A DNA stretch of 64,000 nucleotides from Amycolatopsis japonica (GCF_000732925.1 NZ_CP008953.1:7681001-7745000); one strand, 5' to 3'. Positions 16,868-26,032 are shown, numbered from the stretch's first letter. The notes: a model not told the origin generated them from the sequence alone. Program-made: numbers and translations.

Positions 16868-18195
16868 GCAGGCCCTCGGCGCGGTCTGTCATCAAGGAGA
16901 TCGCGACCGGTTTCGAGGACCTGGACGTTCCGCGTTCCGAGGAGCCGGACGACGGGCCGATCGACTGGCCGGGCTATCGCTCGGCGCGCGATGCCGCCGA
17001 GGAGCGGACCGGCGAGAGCGAATCCGTGCTCTGTGGGACCGCCATGATCGGCGACGTCGAGGCGGTGGTGATCGCTTTCGAGTTCGGCTTCCTGGGCGGC
17101 TCGATCGGCAGGCGGACCGGTGATCGCGTCGAGGCGGCGTTCGCGCGGGCCGTGGCGTCCCGGTTGCCGGTGGTGTCGCTGATCGCGACCGGCGGCAGCC
17201 GCATGCAGCACGGGATGCGGGCGCTTTCGCAGTTGCAGCGCATCGCACGGGCGGCGGCCGGGGCTCGGTCGGTGCCGCAGATCTCGGTGCTGCGCGATCC
17301 GACCACGGGTGGCGGCTGGGCGACGCTCGGTGCGAGCGCCGACGTCGTCCTCGCACTGCCCGGGGCGCAGGTCGGCTTCGCCGGTTCTCGCGTGCGGCCC
17401 GCCGGCGCCTCCGCGGAGGCATACACGGCAGAGGCGAAACTCGCGTGGGGCCAAGTCGACCAGATCGTGACGCCAGCCGAACTTCCTTCGGCGTTGGAAC
17501 GATGGCTGCGCCTGCTGACTTCGTCGATGGAGGAAGCCGCCGAGCCGCCTGGAGCGCTCGGATCCACGGACCTGCCCGACAGCGGTTGGGACGCGGTCCA
17601 GGCGGCACGCTCCGCTGAGCGACCGCGGGCCGCGGAGTACCTCGACGCGCACTTCGACTGGCGAGAGGAGCTCTCAGGCGACAGGTGCGGCGGAGTCGAC
17701 TCAGGTGTCTTGTGCGGTTTCGGCTGGCGAAGCGGCCGAGCGATCGCGTACGCAGCACAGTGCGGAACGGCGACGCTGCCCGCGGGGTTCCGGACCGCGG
17801 CGCGTCTGGTGCGCCTCGCGTCGAGGCTCAGGATCCCGGTGCTCACCCTCGTCGACACTCCCGGAGCGGCGAACGACGAGGCGGCCGAGCGGGCCGGTGC
17901 GGGCGCGGCCATCGCGGAGTTGTTCGAGGCGGTCGCGAGCGCGGCCGTGCCGATCACGACGCTGGTGATCGGGGAAGGCGGATCCGGGGGCGCGCTCGCG
18001 TTCGCGGCGCCGGGGTCGACCTGGGTGACACCCGACGCGTACTTCTCGGTGACGTCGCCCGAGGCGGCCGCGGCGATCCTCAAGCTGCCCGCCGACGAAG
18101 TTCCCGCACTCGCCGACCGACTGCGACTACGCCCCCAAGACCTGGTCGACCTGGGAATCGCGCGTTCCGTCGTGCGCCCCGCGGATCGCGTTTAG
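16864..18195 (+). CDS. Fused acyl-CoA carboxyltransferase (AccDA-type)
   Basis: A 443-residue protein with two crotonase-fold halves. The first, like the beta subunit of acetyl-CoA carboxylase, has IATGGSRMQHGMRALSQL and DPTTGGGWATLGASADVV. The second, like the alpha subunit, has LTLVDTPGA, AAIAELFEAV and LVIGEGGSGGALAF. No zinc-ribbon cysteines are seen at the N-terminus. Coupled translation with matB suggests a role in malonyl-CoA supply, or in malonyl-CoA decarboxylation. Which acyl-CoA it uses cannot be told. The last residues and the TAG stop lie in a palindromic element. Confidence 0.75.
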   Translation: MSRPSARSVIKEIATGFEDLDVPRSEEPDDGPIDWPGYRSARDAAEERTGESESVLCGTAMIGDVEAVVIAFEFGFLGGSIGRRTGDRVEAAFARAVASRLPVVSLIATGGSRMQHGMRALSQLQRIARAAAGARSVPQISVLRDPTTGGGWATLGASADVVLALPGAQVGFAGSRVRPAGASAEAYTAEAKLAWGQVDQIVTPAELPSALERWLRLLTSSMEEAAEPPGALGSTDLPDSGWDAVQAARSAERPRAAEYLDAHFDWREELSGDRCGGVDSGVLCGFGWRSGRAIAYAAQCGTATLPAGFRTAARLVRLASRLRIPVLTLVDTPGAANDEAAERAGAGAAIAELFEAVASAAVPITTLVIGEGGSGGALAFAAPGSTWVTPDAYFSVTSPEAAAAILKLPADEVPALADRLRLRPQDLVDLGIARSVVRPADRV

Positions 18196-18289
18196 CCCGC
18201 GAAACGCAGGTCGCCCCGCACAGATCGCGATTAGGGGGCGAAACGCAGGTCGGGCGACCGGATCGCGATTAGCCCGCTAAACGCAGGTC
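18183..18289. repeat. Cluster of three 30-bp TTTAGC palindromic elements
   Basis: Copies at 18183-18212, 18222-18251 and 18260-18289, separated by only 9 and 8 nt. All three end in the same right-hand outer sequence, CGCAGGTC. The first supplies the TAG stop of the carboxyltransferase gene; the third supplies the TAA stop of the leftward tsaE gene. Confidence 0.88.
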
Positions 18290-18732
18290 GGGCGTGCGGG
18301 TCGCCCAGGTGCCGTGGGGCTCCAGGGTGACCAGGCGGACATCGTCTTCCCTGCGCTCAAGGCGTACGACGAGGTAGTCGTCCGACAGGCGCTCGGCGGC
18401 CCCCTCGCCCCATTCGACGACCAGGGCCGACCGCTCCAGCTCGGTGTCGAGGTCCAGGTCGTCCAGCTGCGAAAGATCCCCGCCGAGCCGGTACGCGTCG
18501 ACGTGCACCAGCGCGACCCCGGCCGCACCCGCCGGATGCACCCGCGCCAGCACGAACGTCGGCGAGCTGACCCGCCCCCGACCCCGAGACCGTCCGCGAT
18601 CCCGCGGGTCAGCGTCGTCTTACCCGCCCCGAGCGGCCCGGCGAGCAGCACCAGATCGCCCGCACGCAGCGAACGCCCGAGCTCGCGCCCGAAATCCATC
18701 GTCGACTCGGGAGTCGGGAAAGCGAAATTCAT
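18269..18732 (-). pseudogene. tsaE: TsaE ATPase, frameshifted (single missing base)
   Basis: The t6A ATPase TsaE, split over two frames. The N-terminal part carries the Walker A loop GPLGAGKTT (residues 32-40) and runs to GLGVGGG. The conserved continuation SSPTFVLARVHPAG, then HVDAYRLGG and LVVEWGEG, is in the next frame. One base is missing near 18571-18579, in a run rich in C on the plus strand; restoring it gives a normal protein of about 154 residues. TsaE is normally essential, so a sequencing error is as likely as a real mutation. The ATG at 18732 overlaps the upstream stop (TGATG). The C-terminal DLRLAG and the stop come from a palindromic element. Confidence 0.8.
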
Positions 18733-19829
18733 CAGCGTTGCCACCACCAGGTCCGCCGTTCGGAAGTCTCACCATCGGTGCCCGTGCATCGTTGCACCAA
18801 GTCGATCAGGTGGCTGTTCACCAGTTCGGGTTGTTCCAGCTGCACCATGTGTCCCGCGCCGCGCACGCGCACCAGCTCCGCGTCGGGCAGCTCCGCCGCG
18901 ATCCGCTCGGCGTGCGCGATCGGCGTGAACCGGTCGGAATCCCCGCCGACGACCAGCACGTGCGCGTGCTTCAGTCCGGCGAGCGCGGCGTACCGGTTGT
19001 GACTGCCGAGCGTGTCGACGAAGTTCACGAGCCCGCGCACCGGCGTCACTTCGAGCATTTCCAGCATGAAGTCGACGAGCCGCGGAGACACGTCCCGGCT
19101 GCCGAAAGCCAGCCTGCGCACGGCTTGCCGGGTCAGCTGTCCGCCCGCCGCGCGCACGAACTCGACGAGCCCCGGCTGCCAACCGGCCAGGCCGCCGACG
19201 CCTCGCGTGAGCGGGTTGTACTTCGAAAGCAGCGACCGCGGCAGCCCCCGCGCGCCGACCTCGCCCGCGGCGGTCGCGATGAACGCGACGCCGCAGACCC
19301 GGTCGTCGAACAGTTCGGGATGCTCCGCGGCGAGCTCCATGATCACCATGCCGCCCATCGAGTGCCCCATGAGCACGATGGGCCCCTCCGGCACCACCGA
19401 GCGCAGGACCATGTCGAGGTCGCGCGCCAGCTGCTCGATGGTGCTAGTCTCGGCGGTCGCGGCGCCGGATTGCCCGTGCCCGCGATGGTCGTAGTAGATC
19501 TGACGCACCCGCGGCAGCTTCAGCGAAGCGAGGTCTCGCCGCTGAAAGTGCCAGCAGCGCTTCGACAACGCGAAACCGTGCACGCCGACGACGGTCAGCT
19601 CCGGTTCTCCCCCATCGGCCGGATCGATCTCCTCGACCGCGAGCGGCGTGCCGTCCTCCGCCGCCACTGTCGATGTCCGGTCCGGTTCCAAGTCCCCCAA
19701 CGGCTCGTCCACGAACGGATCCTCACTCTGCCGCCGCTGCTGTGCGGCGACGGCGATCGCGGCGGCGGTGCCGGTGGCCACCGCACCGACGCCGCCGACG
19801 ATGGCCAGCAGTCTTCGTGAAGGTGTCAC
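18732..19829 (-). CDS. Alpha/beta-fold hydrolase, membrane-anchored
   Basis: 365 residues from a GTG that overlaps the alr stop (GTGA). An N-terminal hydrophobic segment (LLAIVGGVGAVATGTAAAIAVA) suggests a signal anchor. The hydrolase fold shows VVGVHGFALS (oxyanion region), YYDHRGHGQSG, the nucleophile elbow MGHSMGGM, an acid in VGGDSDRFTP and the catalytic histidine in GAGHMVQLEQP. The substrate is unknown. It lies between alr and tsaE with overlaps on both sides, an arrangement I know from other actinobacteria. Confidence 0.85.
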   Translation of the reverse strand: MTPSRRLLAIVGGVGAVATGTAAAIAVAAQQRRQSEDPFVDEPLGDLEPDRTSTVAAEDGTPLAVEEIDPADGGEPELTVVGVHGFALSKRCWHFQRRDLASLKLPRVRQIYYDHRGHGQSGAATAETSTIEQLARDLDMVLRSVVPEGPIVLMGHSMGGMVIMELAAEHPELFDDRVCGVAFIATAAGEVGARGLPRSLLSKYNPLTRGVGGLAGWQPGLVEFVRAAGGQLTRQAVRRLAFGSRDVSPRLVDFMLEMLEVTPVRGLVNFVDTLGSHNRYAALAGLKHAHVLVVGGDSDRFTPIAHAERIAAELPDAELVRVRGAGHMVQLEQPELVNSHLIDLVQRCTGTDGETSERRTWWWQR

Positions 19830-20956
19830 GAGCCTGCCTCCAGATACGTCCGGTGGACCCGCGGGCGGTACATCGAAGTCACGATCTCGTAGTCGATCGT
19901 CCCCAGCTTGTCGGCCCATTCCCGCGCCGTGGGCCCGTCCTTGCCGAACAGGATCACCTCACTGCCGATGGACGGCTCGTCGTCTCCGCAGTCGACGATC
20001 AGCTGGTCCATGCAGACGCGGCCGACGACCGGCCGCCGCTTCCCGGCAAGCCACACGTCCATGCGCCCGGACAGCGACCGCGGTACGCCGTCCGCGTAGC
20101 CGACCGGGACCAGGGCGAGGGTGGTGTCGCGCTCGGCCGTCCAGCTGTGGCCGTACGAAACCGATTCGCCGGACGGGATCCGCTTCGTGAGCACGACCGA
20201 CGATCTAAAGGTCATCGCCGGGCGCAGGTCGTCTTCGGTGGGCACCGGGTTCAACCCGTAGATCGCGATCCCGGGGCGGACGAGGTCAAAGTGCAGGTCG
20301 GGCCTGGTCAGCACGGCGGCGGAGTTCGCGATATGCCGCATCGGGTTCAGGCCGGCCGCGCGGGCGATGTCGTAGGCCTCGTCGAACCGCTTCGCCTGCG
20401 CGTCGATGGAGGGGTGGCCTGGCTCGTCGGCGCAGGCGAGGTGCGACCAGATGGCGACGACCTCGATGAGCGGTTTCGCGGCCGCCGCGGCCTTGACCAG
20501 GGCCGGCCATTCCGCAGGTGGGCAGCCGTTTCGGCTGAGCCCGGTGTCGATCTTGAGGTGAACCCTGCAGATCGCGTTTAGCCCGCTAAAGTCGCGTGCC
20601 CGGCGCGCGCCGTCGACCACGCGGGCCAGCTCGTCCAGGGAGCTCACGGCGACGTCGATGTCTTCGGCGACAGCGGGCGCGAAGTCGGCTTCGGGGGTGT
20701 CGAGCCAGCTGAAGAGCCGGACGCCGATCCCGGCCCGGCGCAACGCGAGCGCCTCACCGAGGGAGCAGGTGCCCAGCCAGGTGGCGCCGCCCTCGACGGC
20801 GGCCCGGGCGACCTCGAGGGCTCCGTGCCCGTAGCCGTCGGCCTTGACCACGGCCATCGTCTGGGCCGAGGGGGCGCGGGAAGCGAGCAGGGCGACGTTG
20901 TGCCGGATGGCGGACAGGTCGATGACGACCTCGGCACGCGGGAAACTGGCGGTCAT
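19826..20956 (-). CDS. alr: Alanine racemase
   Basis: 376 residues. The PLP lysine is Lys38 in MAVVKADGYGHG, and the catalytic tyrosine lies in ESVSYGHSW. It makes D-alanine for peptidoglycan. A 30-bp palindromic element (20569-20598) is read in frame as residues about 120-130, adding DFSGLNAIC just before the conserved VHLKIDTG strand. Homologues have a short loop there, so the insertion seems tolerated. The ATG at 20956 fits the usual N-terminus. Confidence 0.95.
   Translation of the reverse strand: MTASFPRAEVVIDLSAIRHNVALLASRAPSAQTMAVVKADGYGHGALEVARAAVEGGATWLGTCSLGEALALRRAGIGVRLFSWLDTPEADFAPAVAEDIDVAVSSLDELARVVDGARRARDFSGLNAICRVHLKIDTGLSRNGCPPAEWPALVKAAAAAKPLIEVVAIWSHLACADEPGHPSIDAQAKRFDEAYDIARAAGLNPMRHIANSAAVLTRPDLHFDLVRPGIAIYGLNPVPTEDDLRPAMTFRSSVVLTKRIPSGESVSYGHSWTAERDTTLALVPVGYADGVPRSLSGRMDVWLAGKRRPVVGRVCMDQLIVDCGDDEPSIGSEVILFGKDGPTAREWADKLGTIDYEIVTSMYRPRVHRTYLEAGS
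20569..20598. repeat. 30-bp TTTAGC palindromic element inside alr
   Basis: Halves AGATCGCGTTTAGC and GCTAAAGTCGCGTG around CC. In the alr frame it reads D-F-S-G-L-N-A-I, the one frame on that strand without a stop. Confidence 0.88.
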
Positions 20957-20984
20957 AACGACCACCAGTTTCCCACGAACCGGC

Positions 20985-22076
20985 TCAGGACAGGCGCGCC
21001 CCGTCGGTGGCGGAGAACACGTGCAGCTCGTCGGGACGGATCCGCAGGTGCAGGGTGTCGCCCATGGCCGGCGGTGTGCGCGGGTCGACACGGGTGACGA
21101 CGTTCGACTTCGCGCCCTCGGCGTCGGTCTCGGCCAGCTTGCCGTAGACGTACGCGTCCGAGCCGAGCTCCTCGACGAGGTCGACCTTGATCGGCAGGGT
21201 GCCGTCTTCGCTGGTGGTCACCTCGAGCGACTCGGGGCGGAAGCCGAGAGTGACGGTGTCGCCGTCGGCCTTGGCGAGGATTTCGCGGGTCAGCGGCACC
21301 CGGGCGCCACCCAGCTCAGCGCCGTCTTCGGTGAGCTTCGCGGTGACGAGGTTCATCGCGGGCGAGCCGATGAAACCGGCGACGAAAGCGTTTGCGGGCT
21401 TGTCGTACAGGGCGCGCGGGGTGTCGCACTGCTGCAGGAGGCCGTCCGAGAGGACGGCGACCCGGTCGCCCATCGTCATGGCCTCGACCTGGTCGTGCGT
21501 GACGTAGACGGTGGTGACGCCGAGGCGGCGCTGCAGCGCGGCGATCTGCGTACGGGTGGAGACCCGCAGCTTCGCGTCGAGGTTCGACAGCGGCTCGTCC
21601 ATGAGGAAGACCTGCGGCTCACGCACGATGGCGCGGCCCATCGCGACACGCTGGCGCTGACCACCGGAGAGCGCCTTCGGCTTGCGGTCGAGGTACTGCT
21701 CGATGTCCAGCAGCTTGGCCGCGTCGAGCACCTTCTGCTTGATCTCCGAAGCCGGACGACCCGCGATCTTCAGCGCGAAGCCCATGTTCTGGCCCACGGT
21801 CATGTGCGGGTACAGGGCGTAGTTCTGGAACACCATCGCGATGTCGCGGGCGCGCGGCGGCAGCTGCGTGACGTCGCGGTCGCCGATCCACACGGCGCCT
21901 TCGTCGATGTCTTCGAGGCCGGCGAGCATCCGCAGGCTGGTGGACTTGCCACAGCCGGAAGGCCCGACCAGCACGAGGAACTCGCCGTCGGCGATCTCGA
22001 GGTCGAGTGCGTCCACGGCGGGCCGCTCGGAGCCCGCGTAGCGCCGGGTCGCCTTGTCGTAGGTGATCGTGGCCAT
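20985..22076 (-). CDS. Sugar ABC transporter ATP-binding subunit (UgpC/MsmK type)
   Basis: 363 residues. Walker A is GPSGCGKS, the signature is LSGGQRQRV and Walker B is VFLMDEPLS; a TOBE-type regulatory domain follows from about residue 240. This is the shared ATPase type that energises many carbohydrate importers. No permease or binding protein lies nearby, so it may serve transporters encoded elsewhere. It starts 4 nt after the xylulokinase stop, in the same operon. Confidence 0.9.
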   Translation of the reverse strand: MATITYDKATRRYAGSERPAVDALDLEIADGEFLVLVGPSGCGKSTSLRMLAGLEDIDEGAVWIGDRDVTQLPPRARDIAMVFQNYALYPHMTVGQNMGFALKIAGRPASEIKQKVLDAAKLLDIEQYLDRKPKALSGGQRQRVAMGRAIVREPQVFLMDEPLSNLDAKLRVSTRTQIAALQRRLGVTTVYVTHDQVEAMTMGDRVAVLSDGLLQQCDTPRALYDKPANAFVAGFIGSPAMNLVTAKLTEDGAELGGARVPLTREILAKADGDTVTLGFRPESLEVTTSEDGTLPIKVDLVEELGSDAYVYGKLAETDAEGAKSNVVTRVDPRTPPAMGDTLHLRIRPDELHVFSATDGARLS

Positions 22077-22080
22077 CGGT

Positions 22081-23508
22081 TCAGTCCTCTTTCGGTTTCG
22101 CGGAAATGCCGTGCCCGAGTTCGCGGGCTTCGAGATGCAGCTGCTGGATCCGGCGCCCTTCGGCGCGGTCCGCTTCGGTCGGCTCGAGTGGGGTGTAGCC
22201 GTGCTGTTCCTGCCAGCGGGGAGGTTCCGTGCTGGAAGCGAGGGCCCAGGCCGCCTGCCGCGCGGCACCGACCGCGACGTACTCGGCGACTTCGGGGATG
22301 ACGACGGGCACGCCGAACACGATCGGCGCGACCGCGCGGACGGCGGCCGACTGCGCGCCACCGCCGATCAGGAGGACACGACGGACTTCGAGCCCCTGTT
22401 CGCGCAAGGCGTCGAGCCCGGCGGCCAGACCGCACAGCATGCCTTCGACGGCCGCGCGGGCGAGGTTCTCGGGCGTCATGTTCGCGCGGGTCAGGCCGAA
22501 GAGCGTGCCGTTGGCGTCCGGGAGATTCGGCGTCCGCTCACCGTCGAGGTACGGCAGGAAGGTGAGGCCGCCGGAACCGGGTGTGGCGGCGAGCGCCAGC
22601 TTGTCGAACTCGGCGAGCTCGACGCCGAGCATCGCGGACGTGGCCGTGAGCACGCGGGCCGCGTTGAGGGTGCAGGCCAGCGGGAGGAACCGGCCGGTGG
22701 CGTCGGCGAATCCCGCGACGATGCCGGAGGGGTCGGCGCTCGCCGTCTCGGAGACGCCGAACACGGTGCCGCTGGTGCCGAGCGAGACGACGACGTCGCC
22801 GGGGACGAGTTCGAGACCGAGGGCGGCTGCCATGTTGTCGCCGGTTCCGGCCGAGACCAGGATCCCGTCCGCGGTGCGGCCAGCGGCTTCGGCGGGGCCG
22901 ATGACCTTGGGCAGTTCGGGAGTGCGGCCGCCGAAGGCGTGCGCGAGGAGGTCTTGGCGGTATTCGCCGGTGGCGGGCGAGAAGTATCCGGTGCCGGAGG
23001 CGTCGCCGCGGTCGGTGACCGGCTCGGCGCCGTCGCCCAGCAGCCGCCAGGTCAGCCAGTCGTGCGGGAGCAGGACGCGGGCGACACGATCGGCCAGTTC
23101 GGGCTCGTTCTCCGCCATCCAGCGCAGCTTCGTGACGGTGAAGCTGGCGACCGGCAGCGAGCCGACGGACTTCGCCCAGTTCTCGGCACCGAGTTCGGCG
23201 CCGAGGTCTTCGGCCGCCTTCGCGGACCGGATGTCGTTCCACAGCAACGCGGGCCGGACGACCTCGCCGTCTTCGTCGAGGGTGACCATGCCGTGCTGCT
23301 GACCACCGATGCCGATGGCGCCGACGCCGTCGAGGAGGCCGTCCGAGGCCTCGCGGAACGCGTCCCACCACGCGGAGGGCGCGACCTCGGTGCCGTCGGG
23401 ATGCGAGGCGCGGCCGGTGCGGACGATCTCGCCGGTGCTCGCGTCGCAGACGACGACCTTCGTCGACTGGGTCGACGAGTCGATTCCGGCGACCAGGTCA
23501 GAACTCAT
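22081..23508 (-). CDS. xylB: Xylulokinase (FGGY family)
   Basis: 475 residues. The first ATPase lobe starts LVAGIDSSTQSTKVVV, with the substrate motif GIGGQQHGMV and WNDIRS; the second lobe has SLGTSGTVFG, YLDGERTPNLP and the adenine-binding LLIGGGAQS. It phosphorylates D-xylulose to enter the pentose phosphate pathway. The gene overlaps the DeoR-type regulator upstream by 11 nt. Confidence 0.88.
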   Translation of the reverse strand: MSSDLVAGIDSSTQSTKVVVCDASTGEIVRTGRASHPDGTEVAPSAWWDAFREASDGLLDGVGAIGIGGQQHGMVTLDEDGEVVRPALLWNDIRSAKAAEDLGAELGAENWAKSVGSLPVASFTVTKLRWMAENEPELADRVARVLLPHDWLTWRLLGDGAEPVTDRGDASGTGYFSPATGEYRQDLLAHAFGGRTPELPKVIGPAEAAGRTADGILVSAGTGDNMAAALGLELVPGDVVVSLGTSGTVFGVSETASADPSGIVAGFADATGRFLPLACTLNAARVLTATSAMLGVELAEFDKLALAATPGSGGLTFLPYLDGERTPNLPDANGTLFGLTRANMTPENLARAAVEGMLCGLAAGLDALREQGLEVRRVLLIGGGAQSAAVRAVAPIVFGVPVVIPEVAEYVAVGAARQAAWALASSTEPPRWQEQHGYTPLEPTEADRAEGRRIQQLHLEARELGHGISAKPKED

Positions 23509-24313
23509 ATTCCGGCCCCTCCGGTGCGCATTCGACCTGCTCGATGGCGGTCCCCGCGGTCAGCGCCGCCTCGATCTCCTCGGTCGGCGTCTCTTCGTCG
23601 GTGATCAGGAGGTCGTAGTCGCCGATGTCGCCGTACGCGTAGGTGGCGGTGCGGCCGAACTTGGAGTTGTCGACGACCAGGACGTTGCGATCGGCAATGC
23701 GCAGTGCGGCCTTCTTGAGCTCGGCGTAGTCCTGGACCGGGTGGAACAGGCGGCCGACCGCGACCGCGGCGACCGAGACGAACGCGATGTCGGCGTGCGT
23801 GCGGTCGAGGAACGCGACGACGTCCGGGCCGGCGCACGAGTCGAACTCGTGGTGGTAGCGCCCGCCAGCCAGGACGACCTCGACGCTCTTGGCGGGCCCG
23901 AGGATGCGGGCGGCTTCGAGCGAGTTGGTGATGACGGTGAGGTCCTCGATCTGGCCGAGGCGGCGGACGAGCGGGAAGAGCGTCGTCGAGTCGTCGACGA
24001 AGACCGTCTGGCCGGAGTGGACGTGTGCCGCGGCGGCCTCGCCGAGCGCGTCCTTGGTGGCCTGGTTGAAAGTGTCGCGGAAGCGGGCGGCCGACTCCAT
24101 GGTCGTCGCGGGGTAGGCCTCGACCTTGCCGCGGAGTTTGCGGAGGAGGCGACGGTCGGCGAGGTCGTCGAGGTCGCGGTGCATCGTCATCAGGCTGACG
24201 CCGAAGCGGGTGGTGAGGTCGTCGATGCGGACCTCGCCGGTGGCGATGACGTGGTCGAGGATCTCCTGGCGTCGCTGCTCGACGGCGGCGTCCGAGGGCC
24301 TGGTCTTAGACAT
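23498..24313 (-). CDS. DeoR/GlpR-family transcriptional regulator
   Basis: 271 residues. An N-terminal DeoR helix-turn-helix (RRQEILDHVIATGEVRIDDL, then RFGVSLMTMHRDLDDL) is followed by the sugar-phosphate sensor domain (VFVDDSTTLFPLVRRL, LTVITNSLEAARIL, VLVVDNSKFGRTA). It heads the operon with xylB and the ABC ATPase and probably represses it until a sugar phosphate binds. I use the ATG at 24313 rather than the GTG at 24322. Confidence 0.88.
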   Translation of the reverse strand: MSKTRPSDAAVEQRRQEILDHVIATGEVRIDDLTTRFGVSLMTMHRDLDDLADRRLLRKLRGKVEAYPATTMESAARFRDTFNQATKDALGEAAAAHVHSGQTVFVDDSTTLFPLVRRLGQIEDLTVITNSLEAARILGPAKSVEVVLAGGRYHHEFDSCAGPDVVAFLDRTHADIAFVSVAAVAVGRLFHPVQDYAELKKAALRIADRNVLVVDNSKFGRTATYAYGDIGDYDLLITDEETPTEEIEAALTAGTAIEQVECAPEGPEYEF

Positions 24314-24461
24314 GGGCGACACCGTTCACGACCCGGACCTTCGCGGTCTCGGCGGGGTGGGTGTCGGCGCTCACACCTGCTTCTTACCAGATTATTCGCC
24401 CGGAGTTAACACGTAACTCGATAACTCCCGCATTTTTTCCCACTCGCGCCGCCTGCCCGCC

Positions 24462-24568
24462 GACCTGCGTTTTGCGGGCTAACCGCGCTCTGATGGCGCC
24501 CGCCCGCAGAATGTGGGTATCTGAGGGCGCCCGACCGCAGAGCGCGGTTAGGGGGCAAAACGCAGGTC
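24462..24568. repeat. Two 30-bp TTTAGC-type palindromic elements
   Basis: Copies at 24462-24491 (GG centre, halves GACCTGCGTTTTGC and GCTAACCGCGCTCT) and 24539-24568 (GG centre, halves AGAGCGCGGTTAGG and GCAAAACGCAGGTC), in opposite sense, between the DeoR gene start and the nnrD stop. Nearly the same outer sequences appear swapped in the two copies. Confidence 0.8.
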
Positions 24569-24578
24569 GGGGCCCTGG

Positions 24579-26018
24579 TCAGGAGGTCAGAGAACGGACG
24601 GACCGAAGGGCATCAGGGATCGCGCCGAGGATGCCGGAGGCCGAGGTGGGGGCGCCGTCGGCGGCGAGGGACCCCGCGAGCGAGTGGACGTGCGCCGCCG
24701 CCCCGGCCGCCAGCCACGGATCGAGCCCGGCGGCGAGCAGCGCGCCCACCAGACCGGACAGCACGTCCCCCGAACCCGCCGTCGCGAGCCACGAGCCCCG
24801 CGGCGTGTTCACCAGCGCACGCCCGTCCGGCGCCGCGACCACCGTGCAGTGCCCCTTCAACAGCACGACGGCGTCGTACTTCCGCGCGGCCGCCCGCGCC
24901 GCCGCGACCCGGTCCGCCCCCGGCGGCGAACCCATCAGCCGCTCGAACTCGCCCGCGTGCGGAGTCAGCACGAGCGGCGTGTCCGGATCGCGCGCGTCGA
25001 GCACGTCAGGTGAACGCGCGATGATCGTCGTCGCGTCGGCGTCCGCGCACACCGGCACACCGCGGCCCAGCACGAACCTCAGCACTTCCCGGCCCTCGTG
25101 CCCGGTACCGATCCCCGGCCCGACGACCCACGCCTGCACCCGGCCCGCGTCGGTCACCGAACCCGTCGCGATGACCTCGGGCCACTGCCCGCGCACCACG
25201 TCCGCCGCATGACCGGCGTACCGCACGAGCCCGGACGTCGCCCGCACCGCCGCGCCGGCCGCGAGCACGGCCGCGCCCGGATACGTCGCCGACCCGGCGG
25301 CCACCCCGACCACGCCCTGGCTGTACTTGTCGTCATCAGGCCCGGGCACCGGCCACGCGGCCGCGACATCCGCCGTATCGAGTCGCTGCAGATCGGGCTC
25401 GCTGAGCCGCAGTCCGATGTCCACCAGGGAGACCTCACCACAGGACGCGGGCGCGAGGGCGTGCACCGGCTTGAGCGCGCCGAACGTGACCGTCCGGTCG
25501 GCCACGACCGCCGGACCGTCGACGGCGCCGGTATCCGGATCCACCCCGCTCGGCAGATCGACCGCGAGCACGGGCGCGCTCACGTGCTCCAGCAGCGCGG
25601 CGGCGTCCGGCCGCAACGGACCGCGCGCCGAGATCCCGACGATACCGTCGACGACGAGGTCGGCCCGCCGAATCCACTGTGGACCGTCCTCAAGGGACAC
25701 GACCTTGCCGCCGGATCGCTTCAACGCGGCCAAACCCGGACCGTGCGCGCGTTCGGGCTTCAGCAGGATCGCGGAGACGGCCACGTTGCGGCGACGCAGG
25801 AACGCGCCGGCCCACAGGGCGTCACCACCGTTGTTCCCCGACCCGACGAGCAACGTCACCCGCCGCCCGGACACCGAACCCGTGTGTTCGGCCAGCATCT
25901 CGGCGGCGTGCACCGCGAGAGCGAAAGCCGCGCGCCGCATGAGCTCGCCGTCGGGCGTGACGGCGAGCAACCGGTCCTCCGCCGCGCGAATCCGTTCCGT
26001 GGTCCAGATTCCCTGCAC
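24579..26018 (-). CDS. nnrD: Bifunctional NAD(P)H-hydrate epimerase/dehydratase
   Basis: 479 residues from a GTG with GGAGGCGTC upstream. The N-terminal YjeF epimerase domain shows LLVGSGNNGGDALWAGAFL and LAVDLPSGVDPDTG. The C-terminal ribokinase-like dehydratase has LTPHAGEFERLMG, LLKGHCTVVAAPDG and TAGSGDVLSGLVGALLA. It repairs damaged hydrated NAD(P)H. It starts 14 nt after glmS, as in M. tuberculosis (Rv3433c near glmS). Confidence 0.94.
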   Translation of the reverse strand: MQGIWTTERIRAAEDRLLAVTPDGELMRRAAFALAVHAAEMLAEHTGSVSGRRVTLLVGSGNNGGDALWAGAFLRRRNVAVSAILLKPERAHGPGLAALKRSGGKVVSLEDGPQWIRRADLVVDGIVGISARGPLRPDAAALLEHVSAPVLAVDLPSGVDPDTGAVDGPAVVADRTVTFGALKPVHALAPASCGEVSLVDIGLRLSEPDLQRLDTADVAAAWPVPGPDDDKYSQGVVGVAAGSATYPGAAVLAAGAAVRATSGLVRYAGHAADVVRGQWPEVIATGSVTDAGRVQAWVVGPGIGTGHEGREVLRFVLGRGVPVCADADATTIIARSPDVLDARDPDTPLVLTPHAGEFERLMGSPPGADRVAAARAAARKYDAVVLLKGHCTVVAAPDGRALVNTPRGSWLATAGSGDVLSGLVGALLAAGLDPWLAAGAAAHVHSLAGSLAADGAPTSASGILGAIPDALRSVRSLTS

Positions 26019-26032
26019 GACGCCTCCGGTCT

